Source: Pantoea sp. 1.19
Lineage (GTDB): Bacteria; Pseudomonadota; Gammaproteobacteria; Enterobacterales; Enterobacteriaceae
Assembly: GCF_001922585.1 (NCBI RefSeq)
Contig: NZ_MRBS01000004.1
Location: forward strand, 1 to 64,000
DNA: 64,000 bases
Direction: 5' to 3'
Shown here: in pieces, positions 43,092-54,735 of the stretch
How the letters are laid out: every line of letters begins with the position of its first letter
Numbering within the stretch: the first letter of the stretch is position 1
Made by a program: the position numbers and the translations under genes
Notes under the pieces: generated by a model
Told to the model about the DNA's origin: nothing
Database searches by the model: none
Seen by the model: only the letters and a program-made list of their open reading frames with translations

Positions 43092-44525
43092 TCAACCACG
43101 CTGTTTGACATTATCACCTGGCACGACAGCGCATTCAAGCTGCGCGGCGGTCCCGGCCGGCAGCGGCTCACTCTGCGTCCGGGCCAGCGTCCGCGCCAGC
43201 AGCGCCGAATAGAGCGGCTTTCCGCCAAGAAACTGCGCCATCAGGGTCGCTCCGAGGCACGTAATGATCATCGCCAGAATCAGCTGATAGTTATCGGTCA
43301 TCTCCAGCACCAGCACAATGCCGGTCAGCGGTGCGCGCACCGAGGCGGCAAACAGCGCCCCCATACCGGCGATCGCAAAAGTGGCGGTCTGCAGCTCATA
43401 CTGCGGGAACCAGGCCGCACAGAGCGTGCCATAAGCGGTCCCGAGCAGGGTACCCAGCGCCAGCATTGGAGCAAAAATGCCCCCCGGCGCGCCGGAGCCA
43501 AAACATAAAATGGTCATCACCATCCGCAGCAGAAAAATCAGCAGCAGCGCGCTGATACCGTAGTGGCCTTCGGCAGCCAGCGGGATCAGCGCGTAACCGC
43601 CGCCGACCAGTGCCGGTTTAACAACCGCCAGCACCCCGCATATCCCGCCGAGCAGCGCCGCCGTCAGCATCACCCGCGATAACCGATCGCCATGGTGACG
43701 GGCAAACCAGTCTTGGGTCCGAAAAATTAGCTGGTTAAACAACACGCCCACCAAACCAAAAATCATCCCCAGCAGCAGATACAACCACAGCGTGTTAACC
43801 GGCGCGGTGGTGAACTGTCCCATGGTGATCACCGCCTGCTCGCCATTAAACAGGCGCCAGACCACGCTGGACATGATCACCCCGATAAACACGGCTTTTA
43901 TTGAGATCAAATTGTAACGAAACTGCGGCCGCATCTCTTCGATGATAAACAGGATGCCGGCCAGCGGCGCATTGAAAGCCGCAGAGAGTCCGGCCGCCGC
44001 ACCGGTCGCCAGCAGCGAGTGGCGAGCTTCACCGCTGCGCAGCCGACAGATATCCAGCACCATCCGCCCCAGATTGCCGCCAAGCTGCACGGTCGGCCCC
44101 TCGCGTCCCAGTACCATGCCGGCCCCGAGTGTGCCCAGCCCGCCAAAAAATTTCACCGGGATCACCCGCCACCAGCGCACCGGACGCAGCTCCTCCAGCG
44201 CCCCCTCGATCTCGGGAATCCCGGATCCCCCCGCTTCGGGCGCGAAGCGTCGCACCAGATAATAACCGAGCATCGCCAGCAGCGCCGACAGGACAAAGGC
44301 CGCCGGCCAGAGCAGCCAGTCGTGCTGCGTCAGGTCGCTCAGCGTGTTCAGCCGAGCCTGCCCCACCGCCTGCACGGCTTTATCAAACAGAACGCCAACG
44401 AGGCCCGCCAGCGTTCCGACGACCGCCGCCATCAGCAAAATGATCAGCGGCGTTTTGTCGCGATGAATCCGTTGCCGCAGTATCGCGCCGCGGCTGACGG
44501 GAGGAAACGTCTCAGTAGTGTTCAT
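43092..44525 (-). CDS. clcA: H+/Cl- exchange transporter ClcA
   Basis: ClcA exchanges two chloride ions for one proton across the inner membrane and helps in extreme acid resistance. The start is taken as ATG 44525 (477 residues, MNTTETF), a length close to E. coli; the frame runs to 44561 without conserved sequence. Selectivity motifs GSGIP (100-104), GREGP (140-144, gating Glu142) and GAPGGIFAP are present, as is the internal proton glutamate in [10 protein letters not shown]. About 18 membrane helices are expected from the family. It diverges from hemL. Confidence 0.95.
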   Translation of the reverse strand: MNTTETFPPVSRGAILRQRIHRDKTPLIILLMAAVVGTLAGLVGVLFDKAVQAVGQARLNTLSDLTQHDWLLWPAAFVLSALLAMLGYYLVRRFAPEAGGSGIPEIEGALEELRPVRWWRVIPVKFFGGLGTLGAGMVLGREGPTVQLGGNLGRMVLDICRLRSGEARHSLLATGAAAGLSAAFNAPLAGILFIIEEMRPQFRYNLISIKAVFIGVIMSSVVWRLFNGEQAVITMGQFTTAPVNTLWLYLLLGMIFGLVGVLFNQLIFRTQDWFARHHGDRLSRVMLTAALLGGICGVLAVVKPALVGGGYALIPLAAEGHYGISALLLIFLLRMVMTILCFGSGAPGGIFAPMLALGTLLGTAYGTLCAAWFPQYELQTATFAIAGMGALFAASVRAPLTGIVLVLEMTDNYQLILAMIITCLGATLMAQFLGGKPLYSALLARTLARTQSEPLPAGTAAQLECAVVPGDNVKQRG

Positions 44526-44672
44526 CGGTATAATCAAATTAGTAAGCGTATTAACTATCATACGCGGTTTGTCGCAGGATGCCTTAACCGCGCATCATTC
44601 CCTGCGCCCGTTTCCCCGGCGCGCCACTTCCCTTACAATAATGGCGTCATATATTAACCGTCAGGAGTCTCC

Positions 44673-45956
44673 ATGAGTAAGTCAGAAAACCTGTATGCCC
44701 GGGCGCAGCAGTTGATCCCAGGTGGCGTCAACTCGCCCGTGCGCGCCTTTACCGGCGTCGGCGGCGTACCGCTGTTTATCGAACGCGCTGAAGGAGCCTG
44801 TCTGTACGACGCGGATGGCAAAGCTTATATCGATTACGTCGGTTCCTGGGGACCCATGGTGCTGGGCCATAACCACCCGGCAATCCGCGATGCGGTGATT
44901 GAAGCCGCCACCCGTGGCCTCAGCTTCGGCGCGCCGACCGAGATGGAAGTGAACATGGCGCAGCTGGTCACCGAGCTGGTCCCCACCATGGACATGGTGC
45001 GCATGGTCAACTCCGGCACCGAAGCCACCATGAGCGCCATTCGCCTGGCGCGGGGATTTACCGGCCGCGATAAGATTATCAAGTTTGAAGGCTGTTATCA
45101 CGGTCATGCTGATTGTCTGCTGGTGAAAGCCGGCAGCGGTGCACTGACGCTGGGTCAGCCGAACTCCCCTGGCGTCCCGGCCGATTTTGCCCGCCATACC
45201 CTGACCTGCACCTTCAACGATCTCAGCACGGTGCGCGCGGCATTTGAGCAGTACCCGGAGGACGTTGCCTGCATTATCGTTGAGCCGGTGGCCGGCAACA
45301 TGAACTGCATTCCGCCGCTGCCTGACTTTCTGCCCGGCCTGCGGGCACTCTGCGATGAGTTCGGCGCACTGCTGATCATCGACGAAGTCATGACCGGTTT
45401 TCGCGTGGCGCTGGCCGGTGCCCAGGCCCACTACGGCGTAGTGCCGGACCTGACCTGCCTCGGTAAAATCATCGGCGGCGGGATGCCGGTAGGCGCTTTT
45501 GGCGGCCGTCGGGAAGTGATGAACGCGCTGGCGCCCACCGGTCCGGTCTATCAGGCCGGTACGCTTTCCGGTAATCCGGTCGCGATGGCGGCGGGCTTCG
45601 CCTGCCTGAGCGAAGTGGCGAAGCCGGGCGTGCACGAGACCCTGACCCGTCTGACCACCCAGCTGGTCGATGGCCTGCGGGCGGCGGCCAGCGCCGAAGG
45701 TATTCCGCTGGTGACTAACCACGTTGGCGGCATGTTTGGCCTGTTCTTTACCGATGCCGACAGCGTCACCTGCTATGCGGACGTGACCCGCTGCGATATC
45801 GATCGCTTCCGTCGCTTCTTCCATCTGATGCTGGAAGAGGGAGTCTATCTGGCCCCGTCGGCGTATGAAGCTGGCTTTATGTCGGTGGCCCATACCGCAG
45901 CGGATATTCAGCAGACCGTTGACGCGGCCCGCCGCTGCTTTGCCAAACTGAAATAA
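44673..45956 (+). CDS. hemL: Glutamate-1-semialdehyde 2,1-aminomutase
   Basis: HemL converts glutamate-1-semialdehyde to 5-aminolevulinate, the second step of C5 tetrapyrrole synthesis. The 427-residue class III aminotransferase-fold enzyme has the PLP lysine at K265 ([13 protein letters not shown]), the [10 protein letters not shown] cofactor block and the [15 protein letters not shown] phosphate-binding region. It is the first rightward gene after the clcA divergent gap and converges with fhuB. Confidence 0.98.
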   Translation: MSKSENLYARAQQLIPGGVNSPVRAFTGVGGVPLFIERAEGACLYDADGKAYIDYVGSWGPMVLGHNHPAIRDAVIEAATRGLSFGAPTEMEVNMAQLVTELVPTMDMVRMVNSGTEATMSAIRLARGFTGRDKIIKFEGCYHGHADCLLVKAGSGALTLGQPNSPGVPADFARHTLTCTFNDLSTVRAAFEQYPEDVACIIVEPVAGNMNCIPPLPDFLPGLRALCDEFGALLIIDEVMTGFRVALAGAQAHYGVVPDLTCLGKIIGGGMPVGAFGGRREVMNALAPTGPVYQAGTLSGNPVAMAAGFACLSEVAKPGVHETLTRLTTQLVDGLRAAASAEGIPLVTNHVGGMFGLFFTDADSVTCYADVTRCDIDRFRRFFHLMLEEGVYLAPSAYEAGFMSVAHTAADIQQTVDAARRCFAKLK

Positions 45957-45963
45957 TCCTGCC

Positions 45964-45986
45964 GGCCCTCCCCCCCGGGGAGGGCC
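45964..45986. terminator. Hairpin between convergent hemL and fhuB
   Basis: The stem GGCCCTCC / GGAGGGCC encloses a C/G-rich loop with a run of eight C residues. It fills the 31-base gap between the two convergent genes; there is no T tract. Confidence 0.5.
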
Positions 45987-45987
45987 C

Positions 45988-47967
45988 TTAGCCACGCCGC
46001 AGCAGCCACACAAACCACGGCGCGCCGATAAAGGTCGCCAGCAGTCCGGCCGGAATCTGGTCCGGAAACGCCAGCATTCTGCCGCACCAGTCCGCCACCA
46101 GCATGATGCCACCGCCCAGGCAGGCCGCGATAAACAGCTGCGGCAGCGCGCGGCGAAAGCCCAGCATCCGCGCCATATGCGGCGCCATCAGGCCGATAAA
46201 ACTCAGCGGCCCCACCGTCAGCGTAGCCCCGGCGGTGAGCAGTGCCGCCAGCCCAAACAGCAGCAGACGCGTTGGGGTCAGCGCCACGCCCAGCGAGCGG
46301 GCCGTCACGTCACCCAGCGGCAGCAGCGTCAGCCAGCGGCGGCACAGCGGAGCCAGCAGCAGCCCCGCCAGCGCCAACAGCAGCGCATGGCGCGCGCCGG
46401 CGTCAGTCATGTGCCAGGTCGAGCCGGAGAGCCAGGTCAGCAGCCCGGCCATCCGCGGATCGCCACTGGCAAGCAGCAGCATCAGCAGCGCGGTAAAGGC
46501 CGTAGTCAGACCGGTACCGGCCAGCAGCATACGCTGCGGCGAAAAGCCTCCGCGGCTGGCGACGGTCACAATCACCAGCAGGGTGATCAGCCCGCCGAGG
46601 GTGCCGGCCGGCAGCTGCCAGGCGGAAACATCGCCGGGCAGGAGCAGCATCAGTACCACCACGCCAAACGCCGCGCCGCTGCTGATCCCCAGCACTTCCG
46701 GGCTGGCCATTGGGTTTGCGGTTAATCGCTGAATCAGGCAGCCGGCCAGCGCCAGCATAACGCCGGCGGCCAGCGCGGCCATCACCCGCGGCGCACGCCA
46801 CGGCAGCAGCTGCTGCCACAGCTCACCGCTGGCCCATACCCAGCCCGTCGGGCCGCGCCCGAAGGTGAGTGCTACGGCGATTGCCGCCGTCAGCGTCAGC
46901 GCGCCAAGCGTCAGCCACAGCAGCGGCCGCCGGCGCTCCACCGGCACGCGATCGCCCGCCGCCAGCGCCGGCGGCACCGAACCGGTGCGCAGACGCGGCA
47001 GCAGGCCCAGCAGCAGCGGCGCGCCGATCAGCGCGGTCAGCGTGCCGGTCGACAGGGTGATACCGCGCGCTGCCAGCCACCACACCACCTGATCGGCCAG
47101 CCACAGCAGCGTCGCGCCAAACAGTGGGGTCAGCAGCAGCCGCGCCGGCAGCCGGCGGGCGCCCAGCATCCGGGTCATCAGCGGCGCAAACAGGCCAATA
47201 AAGCCGATGATGCCGACCGCGCTGACCAGCTGCGCGCTCAGCGCAATCGCCAGCAGCAGCGTCAGCAGCCGCATCAGGCTCAGCGACAGACCGAGATTTT
47301 TCGCTACGCCATCATCCAGCCCCATCAGGGTCAGCGGCCGCAGCAGCGCCAGCGCCACCAGCCCGGCCAGTGCCAGACGCGGTGCCAGCAGGCGGACGTT
47401 TTGCCAGTCAATTTGATTCAGCGATCCGGTGCTCCACAAAAACAGCGACTGCAGCTGATCATGATGAAACAGCGCCAGAATCTGGTTCACCGCGCTGCAG
47501 TAGAGGCTCAGCACCAGCCCGGCGAGGATCAGGGTAACCGGCGACAACCGGCGCCCCCAGGCAATACCGAAGACGCAGGCGCCTACCAGCAGCGCGCCGG
47601 CCATCGCCGCCAGCGGCGCGCTGGCGGCTCCCCCGGGCAGCGCCCACAGCGCCGCCGCGGTCATCCCCAGCTGGGCACCGCTGGCCACGCCAAGCGTGGC
47701 CGGCTCCGCCAGCGGATTACGCAACACCTGCTGAAACAGCAGGCCGGCCAGCCCCAATCCGGCCCCGACCAGCAGCGACAGCGTCAGGCGCGGCAGCAGG
47801 CTGTAGTGAAACACCATCTCAGCAATCTGCTGACCGTCAGGGGCCACGACCGCCGGCCACCACTCCGCCACCGGCAGCGCGGCGCGCAGGTTAACCAGGG
47901 AAAGCAGCGCCGCGGCCAGCATCGGCAGTAGCCAACCGCCGGCAAGGCGCAGGGTAGCGACCTTCAT
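45988..47967 (-). CDS. fhuB: Ferric hydroxamate ABC transporter permease FhuB
   Basis: FhuB is the double-length permease for ferrichrome and other hydroxamate siderophores. The start is taken as ATG 47967, which overlaps the fhuD stop by four bases (ATGA) and gives 659 residues, against 660 in E. coli. Two homologous halves of about 330 residues are visible, each with some ten membrane segments and a FecCD-type signature (NPLAEPATLGV, then NPMASPEVLGI). It is the last gene of fhuACDB. Confidence 0.96.
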   Translation of the reverse strand: MKVATLRLAGGWLLPMLAAALLSLVNLRAALPVAEWWPAVVAPDGQQIAEMVFHYSLLPRLTLSLLVGAGLGLAGLLFQQVLRNPLAEPATLGVASGAQLGMTAAALWALPGGAASAPLAAMAGALLVGACVFGIAWGRRLSPVTLILAGLVLSLYCSAVNQILALFHHDQLQSLFLWSTGSLNQIDWQNVRLLAPRLALAGLVALALLRPLTLMGLDDGVAKNLGLSLSLMRLLTLLLAIALSAQLVSAVGIIGFIGLFAPLMTRMLGARRLPARLLLTPLFGATLLWLADQVVWWLAARGITLSTGTLTALIGAPLLLGLLPRLRTGSVPPALAAGDRVPVERRRPLLWLTLGALTLTAAIAVALTFGRGPTGWVWASGELWQQLLPWRAPRVMAALAAGVMLALAGCLIQRLTANPMASPEVLGISSGAAFGVVVLMLLLPGDVSAWQLPAGTLGGLITLLVIVTVASRGGFSPQRMLLAGTGLTTAFTALLMLLLASGDPRMAGLLTWLSGSTWHMTDAGARHALLLALAGLLLAPLCRRWLTLLPLGDVTARSLGVALTPTRLLLFGLAALLTAGATLTVGPLSFIGLMAPHMARMLGFRRALPQLFIAACLGGGIMLVADWCGRMLAFPDQIPAGLLATFIGAPWFVWLLRRG

Positions 47968-48845
47968 GACGCCTCCAGTGCGTGTTCCAGCACGCGACAA
48001 AAGCGCAGCGCTGACAGGGTCGCGCCATACAGCCACACCCCCGGCGCGCTGACAAACTGGCGCTGACGAATAAACGGCAGCGACTGCCAGAGCGGACTTT
48101 GCGCCAGTTGTTGCAGCACCGCGGCGTTATCGTGATCAAAGCAGATTGCGCGCGCCGTGCGGACGCCGGCCAGCTGTTCGATCCCCACCTGCGCGCTGCC
48201 CCAGAAGTTGGTGTCGCCCCGCCAGGCATTTTGCAGCCCCAGCGCCTGCAGCACCTGGGCAAACAGGCTGTTCTCGCCGAGCACCAGCGCGTGGCGGGTA
48301 TCCATCAGCGTCATCAGCAACAGCGGGCGATCGGCGAAGCGGGCGAGCCGCTGACGCGTCGCTGCCAGGGTGCGATCAACATCGGCAAGGTGGGCCTCGG
48401 CCCGATCCGCCATACCGAGACGCTCACCCAGCGCCAGTAGCGAACGCCGCGCCACCGCCAGCGGCTGACCGCTGCCGTCGTTAAAATCAAACGCCATCCC
48501 GGGCGCGATGCGCGCCAGCGCCTGCGGCGACGGGCCGTAGCCGCGGGAGTAAAGCAGCAGCGAGGGGTGCATTTGGGTTAACAGCTCCATGTTCGGCTCG
48601 GTGCGCAGCCCGACGTCCATCACTGTCGCCGGCAGCGCCGGTTCCTGCACCCACTGTCGCCAGGTCGGAATATCCGCCACGCCCATCGGCGTGACGCCGA
48701 GCGCCAGCAGCAGTTCGGCCGGTAGCCACTCCAGCGCCACCACGCGGGTCGGATCCGGCGGCGCGGCCGCGCGCAGCGGCGCGGAGAGCAGCAGCGGCGA
48801 CAGCGCCATTGCCGTTAGCAGCCGGCGGCGAGATAACGCATTCAT
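47964..48845 (-). CDS. fhuD: Ferric hydroxamate periplasmic binding protein FhuD
   Basis: FhuD carries hydroxamate siderophores through the periplasm to FhuBC. The 293-residue precursor has a twin-arginine type signal (SRRRLLTAM) with probable cleavage after LRA near residue 26. The class III binding fold is supported by WLPAELLLALGVTPMGVAD and the WLYGATLSALRF C-terminal block. It lies between fhuC (9-base gap) and fhuB (4-base overlap). Confidence 0.95.
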   Translation of the reverse strand: MNALSRRRLLTAMALSPLLLSAPLRAAAPPDPTRVVALEWLPAELLLALGVTPMGVADIPTWRQWVQEPALPATVMDVGLRTEPNMELLTQMHPSLLLYSRGYGPSPQALARIAPGMAFDFNDGSGQPLAVARRSLLALGERLGMADRAEAHLADVDRTLAATRQRLARFADRPLLLMTLMDTRHALVLGENSLFAQVLQALGLQNAWRGDTNFWGSAQVGIEQLAGVRTARAICFDHDNAAVLQQLAQSPLWQSLPFIRQRQFVSAPGVWLYGATLSALRFCRVLEHALEAS

Positions 48846-48854
48846 GGCCTCTCC

Positions 48855-49661
48855 TTACCAGACAAAACTGACCGGCGCCCCGCCGCCGGGGTGCGGCAGG
48901 ATCCCCATCGGAATGCCGTAAATCTGCTCCAGCACCGCCGGCTGCATGATCGCCTGCGGCGTCCCGGCGGCGACCTGCTCGCCGCCGCGCAGCGCCAGCA
49001 GGTAATCACAGTAGCGCGCCGCCATATTGATGTCGTGCAGCACCGCAATCACCGTCAGCCCGCGCTGGTGACTCAGCGTGCGAATCAGCGCCAGTACTTC
49101 GACCTGATGGGCAATGTCCAGCGCCGACGTCGGCTCGTCGAGCAGCAGGCAGCGGCTATTTTGCGCCACCAGCATCGCGATCCACGCCCGCTGCCGTTCG
49201 CCCCCCGACAGGCTGTCCACCAGCCGGCCGGCAAAAGGCTTCAGGCCAACCAGTGCGATCGCCTCCTCTACCCGCTGGCGATCGTCCGCGCCAAAGCGCC
49301 CCAGCGCACCGTGCCACGGATAGCGCCCCATCGCCACCAGCTCGCGCACCGTCATGCCCTCGGCCGGCGGCAGCTGCTGCGGCAGATAGGCCACTTCCCG
49401 CGCCCAGGCGCCGTTTTTCCAGTCGCCGATCGGGCGCTGGTTAAGCAGCACCTCGCCGCTGCTGGCCGCATGATGGCGGCCGAGCATTTTCAGCAGGGTC
49501 GATTTGCCGGATCCGTTGTGACCGATCAGACCGCACACCTGACCGGCGGGAAAGGTCAGCGACAGCGGCTGAAGCAAGGTACGTCCCGGCACGCCAAAGC
49601 TGGCCTGGCGCAGGGTGAAAGTGGCTGCAGATTGCGGGTTGGATAACGACATAACACTCAT
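48855..49661 (-). CDS. fhuC: Ferric hydroxamate ABC transporter ATP-binding protein FhuC
   Basis: FhuC powers import of hydroxamate siderophores. The 268-residue product has Walker A GHNGSGKST (47-55), the signature LSGGERQR, Walker B LLLDEPTSALD and the switch histidine in VLHDIN. The first ATG (49661) is used; an in-frame ATG at 49652 has an equally plausible ribosome binding site, so the N-terminus is uncertain by three residues. It follows fhuA by 42 bases. Confidence 0.96.
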   Translation of the reverse strand: MSVMSLSNPQSAATFTLRQASFGVPGRTLLQPLSLTFPAGQVCGLIGHNGSGKSTLLKMLGRHHAASSGEVLLNQRPIGDWKNGAWAREVAYLPQQLPPAEGMTVRELVAMGRYPWHGALGRFGADDRQRVEEAIALVGLKPFAGRLVDSLSGGERQRAWIAMLVAQNSRCLLLDEPTSALDIAHQVEVLALIRTLSHQRGLTVIAVLHDINMAARYCDYLLALRGGEQVAAGTPQAIMQPAVLEQIYGIPMGILPHPGGGAPVSFVW

Positions 49662-49703
49662 TTAGCGGCGGGCGCATCAGCGCCCGGCGCGGGATGTTCA
49701 GAA

Positions 49704-51893
49704 TCAGAAACGGAAGCTCGCGGTCCCAATGACCTGACGCTCGGCGCCCCAATAGCAGGCATAATCACGGTAGCAGCTGGAGACATAATCGCGGTCAAAC
49801 AGATTCTTGACGTTGATCCCCACGCTGGATCCCGGCAGGCCAAAGCGTGCTAAATCATACTTCACGCCGGCATCCACCAGGGTGTACGGCGCCACGGCAA
49901 AGTTTTGGTTCACCTTATCACCGCCGCTATAGAGCCCCTGGCTCTGACCAACATAGCGCACGCCGGCCCCCAGCGTCAGGCCGGACAAGGCCGTCTCATG
50001 GAAGGTGTAGTCACTCCACAGCGAGGCAGTGTGCTTCGGCACCTGCACCGGCGTTTTGCCCTGCAGCAGGGTATCTTTGGTGTATTCAGCGTCGGTATAG
50101 GCGTACGCCGCGGTGAGGTTGACGTGATCGGTCAGCGCTGCCTTCGCTTCCAGCTCAACGCCGCGGGCGCGGATTTCCCCGTTCTGTACGCTAAACGTCG
50201 CGAGCGTGGGATCGGGGTTTGCCGTCAGGTTTTTGGTTTTGGTCAGCTGATACAGCGCCGCGGTGAGCACCAGCGGGCGATCTTTCGGCACATATTTTAC
50301 TCCGGCCTCATACTGCTTCGCCCGCGAGGGATCAAAGGGCGTACCGCTGGCGCTGGTACCGCTATTGGGAATAAACGCCTCGCTGTAGCTGAAATAGGGC
50401 GCCACGCCGTTATCGAACACGTAGTTCAGCCCGCCGCGCCAGGTAAATGCCTGATCGTGCTGGGTCGAGCGTACCGCGCTGTCCCGGTTCAGCGCCGAGG
50501 TCATCAGATAATCGTAGCGGCCGCCGAGGGTCAGCACCCAGCGATCCCACGCCAGCTGATCCTGGGCGTAGAGACCGGTCTGCTCTTCACGGTTCAGGTA
50601 GCGATAAGGGAAGCCGGCCCCAACCATCTGATTGTTGCCATACTGCGGATTCAGTGCGCTGAGCGGCGCCGCACTGCCAAAGACGGCGTCGATATCATTG
50701 CGGGTGCGCTGGTAGTCCACCCCCATCAGCAGCGTGTGATCCAGCGGTCCGGTGGCAAACATCGCCTGCGCCTGAGTATCCACCGCAAACTGATTCAGCG
50801 TCTCCTGCGAGTCCGCATAGCTGCGCAGAATGCGGTTATTCGTGGCGTCATAGCCGCTGCCGTAGATGCTGTGGTAGTCGGTGCGCAGATCGGCGTAGCG
50901 CAGGTTCTGGCGCACGGTCCAGGTGTCGTTAAACGTATGCTCGGCGCTGTAGCCGATAAGCTTGGTGGTGCGGGCAATTTTGTTGCCTTTATCGCCCTCG
51001 TCAAAGTCTGTCGGCAGCTTGTGCTGCTGCCCGCTGGCGTCGACGATCGGCACCACGGTGCCCTCGCGCGGCAGCCAGCCATAATAGCCGGTCTGCGGCT
51101 CATTCTGGAAATAGCTCAGCAGCGTGACGCTGGTGTTCTCATCCGGGCGCCAGCTAAACGATGGCGCAATTGCATAGCGCTTCTCTTTGTTCATCGCCTG
51201 CTGGGCGTCCTGGTCTTTCGCCAGACCGGTCAGGCGATAGCTGTAGACGCCGTTATCGTCCAGCGAGCCGCCGAAGTCAAAGCCGGTCGCAAACAGGTTA
51301 TCGCTGCCCATCTGGAACTGCACCTCGCGCTGGGTGGCAAAAGTCGGGCGCTTGCTGATCATCGCCACCACGCCGCCCGGGTTGCTTTTGCCGTACAGCA
51401 CCGACGCCGGGCCGCGCAGCAGCTCGGCGCGCTCGAGGAACCAGGGGTCAATGGCAAACTCGGAGAAGTTATTGCCCTGCAGCTTCAGTCCGTCAAGGTA
51501 CTGATTGGTATTGGTCTCGCTGAAGCCGCGAATGGATAACGCATCGAAGACCGATGAGCTGCCGCGGTTGCTGAAGACCCCCGGCGAGTAGCTAAACGCT
51601 TCTTTCACGCTGCTCACCGCCCGGGTGGCCATCTCTTCGCGGGTGACTACCGACACCGACTGCGGATTTTTTTCAATGGCGGTATCGGTTTTGGTCGCGG
51701 TAGCGGATCGCTTCGCGGCGATGGTTGGCGCCGGCCCCCACGCGCTCTCCTGCACGGCGGCAGCGCCGTCGCCGGACACGGTCAGGGTCTCTTCTGCCCA
51801 GCCGGTGACCGGTGCGGCCAGCGTCAGGGCGATCAACATCGCCAGGGGTTTTCTGGTGGTAGACAGCGGAAAAAACGCGCGCGCGTTCGGCAT
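49704..51893 (-). CDS. fhuA: Ferrichrome outer-membrane receptor FhuA
   Basis: FhuA is the TonB-dependent receptor for ferrichrome and, in relatives, for several phages and colicins. The 729-residue precursor has a signal peptide ending near GWA/EET and a TonB box ETLTVSG right after it. The plug domain (about 60-180) and 22-strand barrel ending in ASFRF follow. QESAWGPAPTIAAKRSATATKTD and many barrel segments match E. coli FhuA, which supports the ferrichrome assignment over other siderophore receptors. It is slightly shorter than the E. coli protein (747), mainly in the extracellular loops. A Fur-like box precedes it. Confidence 0.93.
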   Translation of the reverse strand: MPNARAFFPLSTTRKPLAMLIALTLAAPVTGWAEETLTVSGDGAAAVQESAWGPAPTIAAKRSATATKTDTAIEKNPQSVSVVTREEMATRAVSSVKEAFSYSPGVFSNRGSSSVFDALSIRGFSETNTNQYLDGLKLQGNNFSEFAIDPWFLERAELLRGPASVLYGKSNPGGVVAMISKRPTFATQREVQFQMGSDNLFATGFDFGGSLDDNGVYSYRLTGLAKDQDAQQAMNKEKRYAIAPSFSWRPDENTSVTLLSYFQNEPQTGYYGWLPREGTVVPIVDASGQQHKLPTDFDEGDKGNKIARTTKLIGYSAEHTFNDTWTVRQNLRYADLRTDYHSIYGSGYDATNNRILRSYADSQETLNQFAVDTQAQAMFATGPLDHTLLMGVDYQRTRNDIDAVFGSAAPLSALNPQYGNNQMVGAGFPYRYLNREEQTGLYAQDQLAWDRWVLTLGGRYDYLMTSALNRDSAVRSTQHDQAFTWRGGLNYVFDNGVAPYFSYSEAFIPNSGTSASGTPFDPSRAKQYEAGVKYVPKDRPLVLTAALYQLTKTKNLTANPDPTLATFSVQNGEIRARGVELEAKAALTDHVNLTAAYAYTDAEYTKDTLLQGKTPVQVPKHTASLWSDYTFHETALSGLTLGAGVRYVGQSQGLYSGGDKVNQNFAVAPYTLVDAGVKYDLARFGLPGSSVGINVKNLFDRDYVSSCYRDYACYWGAERQVIGTASFRF

Positions 51894-51937
51894 GGTAGCA
51901 ATCTCTGATGAATGTAAATAATAAGGATTAACGAACG

Positions 51938-51957
51938 TAAACGAGAATTATTATTAT
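51938..51957 (-). promoter_or_regulatory. Fur-like box upstream of fhuA
   Basis: On the minus strand ATAATAATAATTCTCGTTTA resembles the Fur consensus GATAATGATAATCATTATC. It lies about 45-65 bases before the fhuA start, where iron-regulated promoters carry it. A palindromic A/T-rich region surrounds it. Confidence 0.7.
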
Positions 51958-52071
51958 GCGGCTCAGATAATATGCGAAGCCCGGTCTGCTCCGCAAGTAT
52001 TATGCGGCGCGCAAGCGCGGATGCAACCGGATGTGCTGTCTGTGGGGGGCTATCGTCCCGGCACTGTCGAG

Positions 52072-52098
52072 AAAAAAGGCCGGTCTGATGACCGGCCT
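52072..52098 (-). terminator. Rho-independent terminator after mrcB
   Basis: On the minus strand the eight-base stem AGGCCGGT / ACCGGCCT with a six-base loop is followed by six T residues, directly after the mrcB stop. Confidence 0.92.
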
Positions 52099-52107
52099 GA
52101 TGGGCGA

Positions 52108-54612
<2,505 letters not shown>

Positions 54613-54735
54613 CGTTATGCTTCTCCAGGGGGGAGCCATCGGCGGGGCCGATTACTCTGTGCTTGTGGCCAGCGGGATGAAAGAGGAACCGTCTGAAAGA
54701 CGCTGCCGCTCATCCGGCCGAAAGCCCTTCGCCGC

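Noticed and set aside
49905-51539. A 544-codon open frame antisense to fhuA
   Set aside because: Shadow of fhuA with low-complexity composition and no recognisable motif or ribosome binding site. The same applies to long antisense frames over hemL (44682-46112), pcnB (60144-61697), lpxB/lpxA (17889-19322) and dnaE (16163-17389).
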